Assembly (NCBI GenBank): GCA_964511075.1
Contig: CAZEDM010000006.1
Span: forward strand, 1 to 64,000
Length of the DNA: 64,000 nt
Direction of reading: 5' to 3'
DNA from: CAZEDM01 sp964511075
Lineage (GTDB): Bacteria > Zixibacteria > MSB-5A5 > RBG-16-43-9
Both the position numbers and the translations under genes were made by a program. How positions within the stretch are numbered: the first letter of the stretch is position 1; each line of letters begins with the position of its first letter. This document shows, in pieces, positions 1-8,662 of the stretch. Below the pieces are notes generated by a model, which did not search any database, was not told the origin of the DNA, and worked only from the letters and a program-made list of their open reading frames with translations.

Positions 1-1
1 T

Positions 2-1384
2 TTTGCAGCCTGGCCTTCGATCAGCCCGGGTGGATTTATCTGGTTACCGGATTATTATACCGATTGGGTAGACTTCCAGGATCAGAACTTCAGACCTGAG
101 CATCAGCCATTTCATGGAACCTATAATCCTGCCTACCCGGTTTACGTAGAGATAGAGCAGAAGATAGGAGTAGCGAAGGGTGCCAAGTACATGAAGGGCT
201 ATGTCGAAGGCTCCCAGTCCTATGAGGAGGACAACAACTACGGTGGAATCGCAGATGCTGAGTGGTATGTTAACTTCAACGGTGACGGTGCCACTTATGT
301 CAGCGGTGGTTACTACGGAAGCTATATTCTGGGCACTTCGCAGGATGATATAAACTATTCCTATGGTGTAGACTACTCCTATGGTGATTTGAATCCGCTT
401 GAGAGCTTCGAGCCGTTAGCTGCACCAGCCTGGGATACCTTTACCATCAGTGGAGCTGCTGGTGACTACTTTATTGAGCAGGGAACCTTCAAGTTCAAAC
501 ACACCGATTATGACATCTACATCACCGAGTATGTGTTCGGCTTCTGGGTACCAGAAGGTGGAACCCAGGATTGCGAGCTGGCGATCGAGCACGTGTTCGT
601 GCTGGAGAACCAGGGTGAGTCTTCCGTGCTTGGCTTACAGTCAGGTATCCTCAACGACATCGACATTGAAGACAAAGACAATGCCTGCGAAGTTGATTTC
701 GATGCAGTGCACAACTCCATGTGGATGTATGAGACAGCCAACGATACTTTAGTCTTCGGAATGACCAAGAAGCCAGCCATAGTTGGCGATTATGCCTTTA
801 CCGGCTGGGGTCTTCTGAATGGAGCCAGGATTTACGATGGCCAGTATGTTGATTCACTCTTCATCTGGATGCAGTCAGGCACCTGGCAGGTGGATGATTA
901 TGGCACCGCTGATGACAAGTCCATCTTGCTTGCGGACGTTCCCTTTGATTTACAACCCGGACAGGTTCGCATAGAGAAGTGGCTCAAGTGGGGATATCCG
1001 GGACATATAGACGCAGGTGGAGATGCAAACTGGAGACACTTCCTCTACAACATCCTGCATCAGGAAGGCTTCTATCGTGGTGACGCGAACAAGGATGGTA
1101 AGCTGGATGTCTCCGATGTCATCTATGTGATCAACTTCCTGTTTAAGGGTGGAGTATGGCCGAAGGAGTTCTGGAACCAGGCTGATGTGAATTGTGATGG
1201 GTTGGTAAATATCAGCGATATAGTTTATATACTGAACCATCTATTCAAAGGTGGGCCTGCACCAATTGACAAGAACCGCTTCTTCTTAGAATCACCTTAT
1301 GTCGATCCTGCTCACAAGGCAGCTTACATTAACAGAGTTCCTGGACTCTTTGGTGATCCTGACTGGAAGGCTCTTGGTCAGTAA
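2..1384 (+). CDS. Dockerin type I repeat protein, C-terminal part (5' truncated)
   Basis: The reading frame is open from the left edge, so this is the C-terminal part of a longer gene; the first Met, at 191, is internal. The body is rich in Tyr, Gly and Asp with no recognised catalytic motif. Near the end are two type I dockerin-like calcium-binding repeats, with loops DANKDGKLDVSD (about nt 1080-1150) and DVNCDGLVNISD (about nt 1185-1255), each ending in a FLFKGG or HLFKGG motif. A tail of about 40 residues follows. Such paired repeats at the C-terminus of secreted proteins are common in Zixibacteria-like FCB genomes, where they probably serve attachment or stability rather than a true cellulosome. 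The product is presumably exported, but the signal peptide lies outside the window. Function of the main domain is unknown. Confidence 0.8.
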   Translation, partial: FAAWPSISPGGFIWLPDYYTDWVDFQDQNFRPEHQPFHGTYNPAYPVYVEIEQKIGVAKGAKYMKGYVEGSQSYEEDNNYGGIADAEWYVNFNGDGATYVSGGYYGSYILGTSQDDINYSYGVDYSYGDLNPLESFEPLAAPAWDTFTISGAAGDYFIEQGTFKFKHTDYDIYITEYVFGFWVPEGGTQDCELAIEHVFVLENQGESSVLGLQSGILNDIDIEDKDNACEVDFDAVHNSMWMYETANDTLVFGMTKKPAIVGDYAFTGWGLLNGARIYDGQYVDSLFIWMQSGTWQVDDYGTADDKSILLADVPFDLQPGQVRIEKWLKWGYPGHIDAGGDANWRHFLYNILHQEGFYRGDANKDGKLDVSDVIYVINFLFKGGVWPKEFWNQADVNCDGLVNISDIVYILNHLFKGGPAPIDKNRFFLESPYVDPAHKAAYINRVPGLFGDPDWKALGQ

Positions 1385-1405
1385 TAACTGAAACTGAAAC
1401 AGCAG

Positions 1406-1434
1406 GTAGGGGCGGGTTTGAAACCCGCCCCTAC
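1406..1434. repeat. REP-like palindrome, GTAGGGG family
   Basis: Perfect 14+1+14 inverted repeat with left arm GTAGGGGCGGGTTT, 21 nt after the dockerin gene stop. It shares the GTAGGGG/CCCCTAC ends with other palindromes in this window, but the inner arm differs. It could also act as a stem at the mRNA 3' end; no U-run follows. Confidence 0.75.
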
Positions 1435-1822
1435 TAAAACAAACCTCCAAAAGCTGGGGTATGAGTTGAACTTCTGCTCCGGCAAGCACATGCAAGGATG
1501 CCAGTTCTGCCAAGCTATAAAAAAGCATTGCATTTTTCTTTGCACTCCCAGATAAACCTAAAAAGGTTATGGTGTTACCGGTATTTTACCAATTGATTAC
1601 AAACTGCAATTGATGTGAAAGCGTTTGACTAAGGTAATGCCTCTATTAAGGTTGGAAATTTTTAATAGGATTCCAAACTTTTTACTTGACAAGAATAGGT
1701 ATCTTTATTATTTTGATTTTATAGAGGGCAGAGCATCCCTGAACCGAAGTTAGTAGGGCAGGCCTTGTGCATAGTGCGACCCAAGGGTTCGCACTATTTT
1801 GTACAAAAGCTCCTAAGTCTGA
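1435..1822. other. Intergenic region with candidate promoter and REP hairpin
   Basis: No gene is supported here. A sigma70-like promoter on the + strand is visible: TTGACA at 1686-1691, 17-nt spacer, TATTTT at 1709-1714. About 57 nt further is a hairpin at 1771-1797 (ATAGTGCGA-CCC/GGGT-TCGCACTAT, one bulge) followed by a short T run. Together they could define a small transcript of about 80 nt that converges on the thymidine phosphorylase gene. The hairpin resembles the AGTGCGACCC palindrome near 47,550, so it may simply be a REP element. A short Cys-rich frame (about 1458-1546) has no start signal and is not called. Confidence 0.35.
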
Positions 1823-3157
1823 TCAAGCAGAGGTAAATTTAGTTACCCCTTTCTCATCCACTGTAAACAAGACCTTTTTCCCCCTCTTGACTTTCTTTTT
1901 ACCAATTTTAAAAGCTTTCTTTATTCTTTCCTCCGCTCTTTTGCCCCTATGGTAATCGTTGGCGAAGATCTTTACCAATTCCTCGTTTTTTGAGACCCTT
2001 TCACCAGTCTTCTTTCTTATCAGCATCCCCACATCCAGATCCACGGTCGAATCAAGTTTCTCCCTGCCCGCCCCCAATTCTACTGCAGCCAACCCAATCT
2101 CCTTAGTATCCATAGAATCAACGTAGCCCTCTTTCTCGGACCTGATTTCCATCTGATAGTTGGTTTTAGGGAATAGGGAATAGTCCTCTATTATCCTGGT
2201 GTCCCCTCCCTGTCTGAAAACCATCTCCTTGAATTTGGCTAATCCTTCCCGGTTCTTAAGCTTTGCTAAAAGAAGCTCCCTGCCTTTATGGAAATCACTG
2301 CTCTTACCACCCAGGATAAGCATAAGAGAGCCCAAGGATAAAGTCACCTCTAAAAGATCATCCGGCCCCTTCCCCTTCAAGCACTCTATGGCCTCCATCA
2401 TCTCTAGGGAATTTCCTACAGCATTTCCCAGGGGCTCGTCCATATCGGTTATCAAAGCTGTTCCCTTTATTCCTGCCTTTCTGCTGATTCGGATTAAGCT
2501 GGTAGCCAGAGAGATGGCATCTTCCTTTGAATGCATAAACGCACCGCTCCCGCATTTCACATCGAAGACTATGGCGTCTGTTCCCGAGGCTAATTTCTTG
2601 CTCAAGATGCTGGCGGTGATAAGAGGAATGGAATTAACCGTGCCGGTAACATCCCTAAGAGCATAGAGCTTCCCATCGGCAGGAGATATCTCTCTGGTCT
2701 GGCCCATAATTGAAACGCCCGTATATCTCAGGTTATCTATGAACTCTGAGGGAGATAGAGCTGTCCTTAATTCGGGGATTGATTCCAACTTATCCAGGGT
2801 GCCCCCGGTATGACCTAAACCTCTGCCGGAGACCATCGGCACGACTACCCCGCAGGAGGCAACCAAAGGAGCGAGGATTAAAGAGACCTTATCCCCCACC
2901 CCACCGGTGCTATGCTTGTCTACTTTGATATCCGGAATGAATCCCAGATCCAGTATCTTACCTGAGTTCATCATGCTCCAGGTAAGGTTCTCCCTCTCCT
3001 CCTGGTCCATTCCCCGGATGAAAACCGCCATCAGAAATGCAGACATCTGATAGTCCGGAACAACTCCGGAAAGATAACCCAGGAGAATAAAATCTATCTC
3101 CTGGCGGGATAATTTCTCCCCATCCCTTTTCCTGGCTATTATCTCAGAGGTAATCAT
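1823..3157 (-). CDS. deoA: Thymidine / pyrimidine-nucleoside phosphorylase
   Basis: Phosphorolysis of thymidine (or other pyrimidine nucleosides) to base and (deoxy)ribose-1-phosphate in the cytosol. The 444-residue protein has the glycosyltransferase family 3 layout: helical N-terminal domain, phosphate-binding KHSTGGVGDK (about residues 81-90), the family signature SGRGLGHTGGTLDKLESI (about 110-127) and the C-terminal alpha/beta domain typical of DeoA/Pdp. Length fits the family (about 435-440). It is the last gene of a deoB-cdd-deoC-deoA operon on the minus strand, 70 nt after deoC. The start has an AGAAGGT ribosome site. Whether the enzyme prefers thymidine or also takes uridine cannot be told from sequence. 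Confidence 0.95.
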   Translation of the reverse strand: MITSEIIARKRDGEKLSRQEIDFILLGYLSGVVPDYQMSAFLMAVFIRGMDQEERENLTWSMMNSGKILDLGFIPDIKVDKHSTGGVGDKVSLILAPLVASCGVVVPMVSGRGLGHTGGTLDKLESIPELRTALSPSEFIDNLRYTGVSIMGQTREISPADGKLYALRDVTGTVNSIPLITASILSKKLASGTDAIVFDVKCGSGAFMHSKEDAISLATSLIRISRKAGIKGTALITDMDEPLGNAVGNSLEMMEAIECLKGKGPDDLLEVTLSLGSLMLILGGKSSDFHKGRELLLAKLKNREGLAKFKEMVFRQGGDTRIIEDYSLFPKTNYQMEIRSEKEGYVDSMDTKEIGLAAVELGAGREKLDSTVDLDVGMLIRKKTGERVSKNEELVKIFANDYHRGKRAEERIKKAFKIGKKKVKRGKKVLFTVDEKGVTKFTSA

Positions 3158-3203
3158 AAACTACCTTCTTTGGTTTCATATCTTTCTTTTTGATATTTCA
3201 ACA

Positions 3204-3231
3204 GTAGGGGTTCAAAATTTTGAACCCCTAC
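3204..3231. repeat. REP-like palindrome supplying the deoC stop codon
   Basis: Perfect 14+14 palindrome with arm GTAGGGGTTCAAAA. Near-identical copies lie at 12198, 29474, 45869 and 52978. The deoC stop codon (TAG, minus strand, 3230-3228) is made of the palindrome's own TAG, so the element forms the very end of that gene. Confidence 0.85.
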
Positions 3232-3932
3232 ATTTTTTGAAAGGTTTTAAGATATTCCTCCACAATTTTTACTCCGGAGGAGGTTCCGATGCGATTGGCA
3301 CCTGCCCGGATAAGCTCTAATGTTTTTTTATAATCCCTGATACCGCCTGAGGCTTTGACTCCAAAATTCTCTCCCACGGTTTTCCTTAATATTGAAACAT
3401 CCCCGGCAGTTGCTCCAGTTGGGCCAAAACCAGTAGAGGTTTTGACGAAGTGAGCTCCGCTCTCCTTTACTATCTGAGCGCCCTTTATCTTCTCCTCTGA
3501 AGTCAGAAGACAGGTCTCCAGGATAACTTTCAAAATCCTGCCTTCTCCCATGGCTTTCAAAATCAGCTCTATCTCATTCTCTATCAGTTTATAGTCGCCT
3601 GATTTCAAAGCCCCTATGTTTATGACCATATCGATCTCCTGGGCACCTTCTTTTACACCAGACTCCGCCTCTTCAGCTTTTATCTCTGGATTATTGGCAC
3701 CCAGGGGAAAGCCGGATACTGAACATATTTTCACTTTTGAACCCTTTAGCTCTTCAGCTACCAATTTGACATAGAAGGGATTCACACAGATAGAGGCGAA
3801 TTCATATTTCAAACCCTCCTGGCAGAGTCTTTTTATATCCGCAGGAGTTGCCTCCGGTTTAAGAAGGGTATGGTCTATCATCCCGGCCAAGTCAATTCTC
3901 TCTACACTCTTTTGCATCAGCGCTCCAGTCAT
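3228..3932 (-). CDS. deoC: Deoxyribose-phosphate aldolase
   Basis: Class I aldolase splitting 2-deoxyribose-5-phosphate into glyceraldehyde-3-phosphate and acetaldehyde. 234 residues, TIM-barrel DeoC family. Visible motifs are DHTLLKPEAT near the N-terminus, the CSVSGFPLG segment and the Schiff-base lysine in HFVKTSTGFGPTGAT (about residues 165-179). A second Lys follows in VKASGGIRD. The ATG overlaps the cdd stop in an ATGA arrangement, with AAGGA upstream, so the two are translationally coupled. It receives the product of deoB in the same operon. The gene ends inside a REP-like palindrome that provides the TAG stop. Confidence 0.96.
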   Translation of the reverse strand: MTGALMQKSVERIDLAGMIDHTLLKPEATPADIKRLCQEGLKYEFASICVNPFYVKLVAEELKGSKVKICSVSGFPLGANNPEIKAEEAESGVKEGAQEIDMVINIGALKSGDYKLIENEIELILKAMGEGRILKVILETCLLTSEEKIKGAQIVKESGAHFVKTSTGFGPTGATAGDVSILRKTVGENFGVKASGGIRDYKKTLELIRAGANRIGTSSGVKIVEEYLKTFQKM

Positions 3933-4351
3933 CTTTTCCTTTTTTTCTTTCTATATCGAAAAGGATAAGGCAAAAGCTGTTTAAGAGTGAACCTCTTAAC
4001 CTTACCTCTCAAATTTGAGCAGATTACCTTCATATCGGGTGAGAATTCAAATAAAGCTTGCCTGCAGAGACCGCAGGGGGTGATCGGTTTTTCTCCAGAA
4101 GCGATTATGGCGATCTTGGTGAAATCTTTTTCTCCGGAGCTCACAGCTTTAAGAAGAGCCAATCTTTCCGCACAGACACCTAATCCGAAGGAAGAGTTCT
4201 CCACGTTAGTCCCGGTATAGATATTTCCGCTTCTGCCTAATAAAGCCGCTCCGACTTTGAAATTCGAATAGGGGGAATAAGAATTCTCCCTGGCTTTCTT
4301 AGCCTTTTGGATAAGTTTTTTATCCTCTTCTATGGATCTGCTATAGGGCAT
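3929..4351 (-). CDS. cdd: Cytidine deaminase
   Basis: Zinc hydrolase converting cytidine and deoxycytidine to uridine and deoxyuridine. The frame is open further upstream, but the start at 4351 (MPYSRSIEED) is preferred: it has a GGAAGGA ribosome site, gives about 140 residues, which fits the homotetrameric class, and overlaps the end of deoB by only 11 nt. Catalytic motifs are CAERLAL (Cys ligand and proton-shuttle Glu) and the PCGLCRQ zinc-binding motif. The substrate-binding segment NVENSSFG is also present. It sits between deoB and deoC, feeding uridine and deoxyuridine to the phosphorylase. The basic C-terminal tail (YRKKKRKR) is unusual for the family. Confidence 0.95.
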   Translation of the reverse strand: MPYSRSIEEDKKLIQKAKKARENSYSPYSNFKVGAALLGRSGNIYTGTNVENSSFGLGVCAERLALLKAVSSGEKDFTKIAIIASGEKPITPCGLCRQALFEFSPDMKVICSNLRGKVKRFTLKQLLPYPFRYRKKKRKR

Positions 4352-5522
4352 AGACGTCCTTCCAGAAGCTTTGACCATTGCCGGTGTCCGGCACCTCAAA
4401 CATATCCGAGAGTGAAGAGGCGATATCGGAGAAACTTCTTCTCACCCCCAAGTTCACTCCCTTTTTTACCTTTTCGCCGTAGACTAACAGCGGAACGTAT
4501 TCTCTTGAATGGTCGGTGCTGGGAGTTGTGGGGTCGCACCCGTGATCTGCGGTTATTATAAGCACGTCATCAGGTTGGAGCGAACCCAAAACCTCGGGAA
4601 GTCTTTTATCAAAATCCTCTAATCCCCTGGCAAACCCCTCCGCATTATTCCTGTGTCCCCAGAGCATATCAAAATCGATAAGGTTGATCAGGATCAGTCC
4701 ATCTTTTTCCTCACCCATCCCCTGGATGAGCTTATCCATTCCATCCATATTATCCCTGGTATGAATAGACCTGGATAAACCTCTGCCGGCGAAAAGGTCC
4801 TCTATCTTACCTATGCCAAAGACTCTAAGCCCCTTCTGTTTAAGGATATCCAGGATGGTTTCCTTAGGAGGGGGAAGCGAAAAATCTTTTCTTCTTTCTG
4901 TTCTTTTGAAAGAGCCGGGCTCTCCTGTAAAAGGACGTGCAATCACCCGGGCAACCCCATGCTCTCCTGCCAGCATTTTTCTGGCTATGAGACACATATC
5001 ATATAAACTTTCCACCGGAATTATCCGCTCGTGAGAGGCTATCTGGAAAACGCTGTCAGCCGAAGTGTAGACTATAGGCTTACCGGTTCTCAGATGCTCC
5101 TCTCCCAGTTCCTTTATTATCTCCGTTCCTGAGGCGGGCCTGTTCCCCAGGGTTTCTCTGCCGATGGCCTTTTCGAATGCCTGCATCAGCTCTTGGGGAA
5201 AACCATTTGGATAAACTGGAAAAGGTTCTTGCAAAATCACGCCGGCTATCTCCCAGTGACCGGTGGTGCTGTCCTTCCCCGCGGATTTCTCTCCCATCCT
5301 GCCGTAACAGGCTGATGGTCTTTTTTGAGGAGCAACCCCCTGCAGGGGTTCAATGTTGCCTAAGCCCAGCTTCTCCAGATTTGGAAGATTCAACCCTCCC
5401 AGCTTTTTAGCAGTATTGCCCAAGGTATTGGAGCCCTGGTCCCCGTACTCTAAAGCATCCGGCAGCTCTCCTACCCCGCAGGAATCAAGCACAATCAGAA
5501 TCACCCTTTTAACTTTACTCAT
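4341..5522 (-). CDS. deoB: Phosphopentomutase
   Basis: Interconverts (deoxy)ribose-1-phosphate and -5-phosphate, linking the nucleoside phosphorylase to DeoC. 393 residues, alkaline phosphatase superfamily. The N-terminal metal motif is LDSCGVGELPDA, the KDSTTGHWE segment carries the phosphothreonine site (about residues 84-92), and C-terminal metal ligands lie in NLIDFDMLWGHRN and ITADHGCDPTTP. Length and order match bacterial DeoB. It is the first gene of the deo operon on the minus strand. No strong ribosome site is visible and no regulator gene is adjacent. Confidence 0.96.
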   Translation of the reverse strand: MSKVKRVILIVLDSCGVGELPDALEYGDQGSNTLGNTAKKLGGLNLPNLEKLGLGNIEPLQGVAPQKRPSACYGRMGEKSAGKDSTTGHWEIAGVILQEPFPVYPNGFPQELMQAFEKAIGRETLGNRPASGTEIIKELGEEHLRTGKPIVYTSADSVFQIASHERIIPVESLYDMCLIARKMLAGEHGVARVIARPFTGEPGSFKRTERRKDFSLPPPKETILDILKQKGLRVFGIGKIEDLFAGRGLSRSIHTRDNMDGMDKLIQGMGEEKDGLILINLIDFDMLWGHRNNAEGFARGLEDFDKRLPEVLGSLQPDDVLIITADHGCDPTTPSTDHSREYVPLLVYGEKVKKGVNLGVRRSFSDIASSLSDMFEVPDTGNGQSFWKDVYAL

Positions 5523-5625
5523 ATCAGGTTTTCAGAATGGAATTGGATATACTCCTTTCCAGCTCATTCCATTTGCTAATTGCCAAGATGCATGGCTATA
5601 TGTCCACATTCACTAAGAGAGAAAA

Positions 5626-6294
5626 TCATCTCAAAAACTTCCAGCTCTCCAGCATCCTGGAGAACTCCTTTTCAATCACGGCAAAATACTCCCTTTCTGC
5701 GGTAAGCTGAATGATATAAAGATCATCCCCTTTCTTGAGAAGAACTACCTCGCCGATGTAATAATCCTCCTGGGTGATGAGATCGCCACCACTTGGGCCA
5801 TAGCTCTGAGAGGGATCTACTACCTGTCTGGTATAGCTTTTCTTGAACCCATATGCTCTTCCAGCAACGCTATCCAGGACAATATCCATAGAATTGGACA
5901 GCTCGTAAGTGGCGATAGTCTCCAGGTGCCTCAGGTATTCGTCTTTATCCTTGAAACTCCCCTTCCCCTTTATCAGGTTATTTTCAATCTCCGGAAGAGA
6001 TAATGAAGTGGTATCTGCGCAGATAACGATGGTGGGGATTAACCTTTCCTCCTCAAACAGGGTAGAGCTTCTGTTAACCTGATAATTCTTCTTGGTGAGG
6101 GTGCTTCTGACCAGGGAAGGCTCTTTCTCCAGATTTATCTTCCAGTTTGAGAGCACGCTCAACTGATATCCGAATCTCTCATCAACCAAGGTATCTTTTT
6201 TTATTTCGCCGGTCTTCTTGTCCTTCGCAGGTGAAAACTCATAAAAGCAGAGGAAAAAAACAAAGAGTAAAAGTAATGAGACTATTTTCCTCAT
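5626..6294 (-). CDS. Exported protein of unknown function
   Basis: I do not recognise the family. The frame extends upstream to 6417, but the start at 6294 is preferred: a GGAGGT ribosome site lies 4 nt before it and it begins a clear signal peptide (MRKIVSLLLLFVFFLCFYEF followed by SPA). The mature part of about 200 residues is mixed alpha/beta without cysteines. It contains QLSVLSNWKI near the N-terminus and ends in a region (FAVIEKEFSRMLESWKFLR) of the kind seen in exported PsbP/DUF1795-like proteins with a SNWKI-type start and an F..IL.S.KF end. That resemblance is weak. Located downstream of nothing obvious; monocistronic. Probably periplasmic. Confidence 0.7.
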   Translation of the reverse strand: MRKIVSLLLLFVFFLCFYEFSPAKDKKTGEIKKDTLVDERFGYQLSVLSNWKINLEKEPSLVRSTLTKKNYQVNRSSTLFEEERLIPTIVICADTTSLSLPEIENNLIKGKGSFKDKDEYLRHLETIATYELSNSMDIVLDSVAGRAYGFKKSYTRQVVDPSQSYGPSGGDLITQEDYYIGEVVLLKKGDDLYIIQLTAEREYFAVIEKEFSRMLESWKFLR

Positions 6295-6479
6295 TTTTAC
6301 CTCCTTTTTTAAGGGGTTATACATATTAACAAATCCTCCACCTATAAGCAAATACTTTTTTAATAATCTTAAAGTTTCAAAAATTTCATTTTTTCGTTTA
6401 TATCCAGATTTAAGCATAATACAGATATTAATTTTATAAATATTGCTATTAATTTTTTTAATTTTTATTCAAATTTTAC

Positions 6480-6507
6480 TTGACTTTTTCAATTAATTAT
6501 CTAAATT
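6480..6507 (+). promoter_or_regulatory. Candidate sigma70-type promoter for the DUF2089 gene
   Basis: TTGACT (6480-6485), 16-nt spacer and TAAATT (6502-6507) lie 18 nt before the ATG at 6525 in a very AT-rich stretch. The spacing is right, but AT-richness makes chance matches likely. Confidence 0.4.
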
Positions 6508-6524
6508 ATTAAAGAGATGAGAAA

Positions 6525-6884
6525 ATGATAAACAAATGTCCGGTTTGCAGGTCTAAGTTAAAGATAACCGAGCTAACCTGTACCAAATGCTCGACGATCT
6601 TAAGAGGAGATTTCAAAGGAAGTGATTTCTGTAAACTCCCTGGGGAAGACCAGCATTTTATAAAGGTGTTTCTGAAATCGCATGGCAATATCAAAGAAGT
6701 AGAAAAGGAGTTGGGTATCTCCTATCCTACCGTAAAGAACAGGCTGAGCCAGATCAACCTGAGTCTGGGAATAACGACTGAGGAAGGTTTAAGCAGGGGA
6801 GAAAGATTAGAGATTCTGGACAGATTAGAGCAGGGAGAGATTACCCTGGAACAGGCTTTATCTATGTTAGGCAGGAAGAAGTAA
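6525..6884 (+). CDS. DUF2089 family zinc-ribbon/HTH protein
   Basis: 119 residues. The N-terminus is a four-Cys zinc ribbon (CPVC at residues 5-8, CTKC at 19-22). Next comes a helix-turn-helix-like segment (VEKELGISYPTVKNRL, about 57-72), then a C-terminal stretch (LEILDRLEQGEITLEQALSML) shared with SHOCT-like domains. This matches the DUF2089 family. A role in transcription control is inferred from the HTH resemblance; no target is known. The next gene, 24 nt downstream, carries the same kind of short helical motif at its N-terminus, so the two probably form an operon and may act together. Confidence 0.85.
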   Translation: MINKCPVCRSKLKITELTCTKCSTILRGDFKGSDFCKLPGEDQHFIKVFLKSHGNIKEVEKELGISYPTVKNRLSQINLSLGITTEEGLSRGERLEILDRLEQGEITLEQALSMLGRKK

Positions 6885-6908
6885 ACCCGCCATCAAAGGA
6901 GGATATTA

Positions 6909-7277
6909 ATGAGAGAGGAACGCTTAAAAATACTGAAGATGCTGGAGGATAAAAAGATTTCAGCAGAAGAAGCAGCTAAGCTTCTGGAAGCCCTGGAAAG
7001 CTCTGAGAAGAAAAACGAGACCTTTTCCGCCAAGGGCGGGAAAACTTTAAGGATAAGAGTTTTCGAGAACGACCTTAACAAACCCAAGGTGAATGTAAAT
7101 ATCCCCCTTCCTCTGGTAAAATTCCTGGGTAAGATTATGCCGGATACGGCTAAAATCAAATTGAACCAACACGGGGTCAGCTTTGAGCAGATTCTGGAGA
7201 TGGTCGAGAAGGAACAGGTAGGAAAGTTGGTAGAGGTGCAGGAGGAGAATGAAAGGGTGGAGATTTATATAGAATAG
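6909..7277 (+). CDS. SHOCT-like domain protein
   Basis: 122 residues with no signal peptide. Residues 1-33 form the SHOCT-like helical hairpin (RLKILKMLEDKKISAEEAAKLLEAL) found in YvlB/LiaX-like proteins and in the C-terminus of DUF2089 proteins. The rest (about 45-122) is a beta-rich segment resembling the stalk of these proteins, ending in an acidic region. It has a GGAGG ribosome site and follows the DUF2089 gene by 24 nt. The pairing of the two proteins recurs widely by family knowledge; their shared function is not established. Likely cytoplasmic. Confidence 0.75.
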   Translation: MREERLKILKMLEDKKISAEEAAKLLEALESSEKKNETFSAKGGKTLRIRVFENDLNKPKVNVNIPLPLVKFLGKIMPDTAKIKLNQHGVSFEQILEMVEKEQVGKLVEVQEENERVEIYIE

Positions 7278-7331
7278 TTTATTTACGATATTATTGCGAG
7301 CCCGAAAGGCGAAGCAATCTATTTACTTTAA

Positions 7332-7436
7332 ATAGGGGCTCAAATTTTTAAACCTCTGCAAAAAGCGTCGGTCAGGAGACCAACGCTGAGTTTAACGATT
7401 AGACGTTCTTTGTGGGTGAGGACACCAACGAAGAAC
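7332..7436. repeat. Degenerate REP plus two AGGA-loop hairpins
   Basis: A decayed copy of the GTAGGGGTTCAAAA palindrome (about 7332-7357) is followed by two hairpins that share the loop AGGA. The first is at 7364-7387 (arms AGCGTcGGTC and GACCaACGCT). The second is at 7405-7436 (GTTCTT...GGTG and CACC...AAGAAC). Each has one internal mismatch. They lie between convergent genes. Confidence 0.55.
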
Positions 7437-7450
7437 AGGATATTTTCAAT

Positions 7451-8551
7451 CTATATCAAAAACTTCCCGCCTTTATAAATCAACTTCCCGTCCGCGTAGA
7501 TCTCGCCGCCGTCTTTCATATCGCAGAGCATATCCCAGTGAATGGCAGATTTGTTTTTACCCAGCGACTGCGGTATGGACCTTCCGACGGCTAAATGAAC
7601 CGTCCCTCCGATCTTCTCGTCGAACAGCATATTTCTGGTAAATCTCTGGATATTATGGTTCGTTCCGACTGCTATCTCCCCTACGTATTTTGCTCCATCG
7701 TCTGTTTCCAGGAGCTGGTGCAGAAGCTCCTCTCCCTTAGCCGCTTTCGCTTTTGTTACCTTACCTTTCTCGAAGGTCAAATAAATATCCTCTATCTCCC
7801 TCCCGCCATATATTCCCGGGAAGCTGAACCTGATATGTCCTTCCACGCTATCCTCCACCGGACCGGTGAAGACCTCGCCATCCGGGAAGTTCACGTGCCC
7901 GCAGCAGTTGACCCAATTTCTTCCCTGGGTTAACATCTTCAGATCCGTATCCCTGGAGACGATCCGAAAGTCTTTTTTGGCATTGAGGACATCGCAGATT
8001 TTTTCCTGCTCTTTCTCTATCTTTTTCCATCGGGCAATAGGGTCATCCACATCGATATGGCCTGCTCCGTAAACGAAATCCTCAAACTCGGAAAGGGACA
8101 TACTTGCCTCCTGCGCATGCCCCTGGGTGGGGAAAACGGACAAGCTCCATCTCAGTTCGTTTTTCGCCTCCCTTTCGAAAAGCAGATTCTTGATTGCACT
8201 TAAACCCTGAGCCTCCAGCTTCAATCTTTCCGAGTTGACGTTGGTGAGCATTCTGGTGTTCGACTCGCCCCATAAAGTGAGCGAGGCGTCTATGGTCTCG
8301 ACTGCCTTATAATAATCCACCGGAACATATTTTATCTGTTCCTCCTCTCCATCTTTCAGCAGTATCTCCCTCAAGTCCCCATCCTCTATCCTCACCTGGG
8401 GAAGAGCACCCAGCTGCAATGCCTGACGATAGCATTCCCTTATCAGCGGAAGTGTGGTCACATCACCCTTGATCATTAATTTCTCGCCCTTTTTGATATC
8501 CAGCGAGTATTTCAAAAGCACTTCAGCATGTTTCTCGATCCTGACGTTCAC
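7451..8551 (-). CDS. M29 family aminopeptidase
   Basis: 366 residues, thermophilic-aminopeptidase (AmpS/AmpT, peptidase family M29) type. These are cytosolic dimeric metallo-exopeptidases removing N-terminal residues. Candidate metal ligands lie in the expected order: NFPDGEVFTGPVEDS (Glu), the Glu of VGEIAVGTN, NHNIQ, GTVHLAVG (His) and SAIHWDMLCDM (His and Asp) near the C-terminus. The start is GTG with a GGAGGT ribosome site 4-5 nt upstream. Length is a little below the usual 400-410, because the N-terminal domain is somewhat compact. It stands alone on the minus strand; no operon partner is evident. Confidence 0.9.
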   Translation of the reverse strand: MNVRIEKHAEVLLKYSLDIKKGEKLMIKGDVTTLPLIRECYRQALQLGALPQVRIEDGDLREILLKDGEEEQIKYVPVDYYKAVETIDASLTLWGESNTRMLTNVNSERLKLEAQGLSAIKNLLFEREAKNELRWSLSVFPTQGHAQEASMSLSEFEDFVYGAGHIDVDDPIARWKKIEKEQEKICDVLNAKKDFRIVSRDTDLKMLTQGRNWVNCCGHVNFPDGEVFTGPVEDSVEGHIRFSFPGIYGGREIEDIYLTFEKGKVTKAKAAKGEELLHQLLETDDGAKYVGEIAVGTNHNIQRFTRNMLFDEKIGGTVHLAVGRSIPQSLGKNKSAIHWDMLCDMKDGGEIYADGKLIYKGGKFLI

Positions 8552-8662
8552 CTTTACCTCCTTCTATCCCCCTTCCTTGGTTAGTCTTTGTTATTTTATA
8601 TCCTCAGCTCTTTCAAAACGAAAATCATCTCAATCTATTCATTCACTCATAAAAATCAAGTG

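Noticed and set aside
1292..1528. 78-residue minus frame over the dockerin gene end
   Set aside because: Runs antisense through the real gene and the REP palindrome, with no motif or start signal.
1458..1546. Cys-rich short peptide frame
   Set aside because: No start or ribosome site, partly in repeat-like DNA; probably chance.
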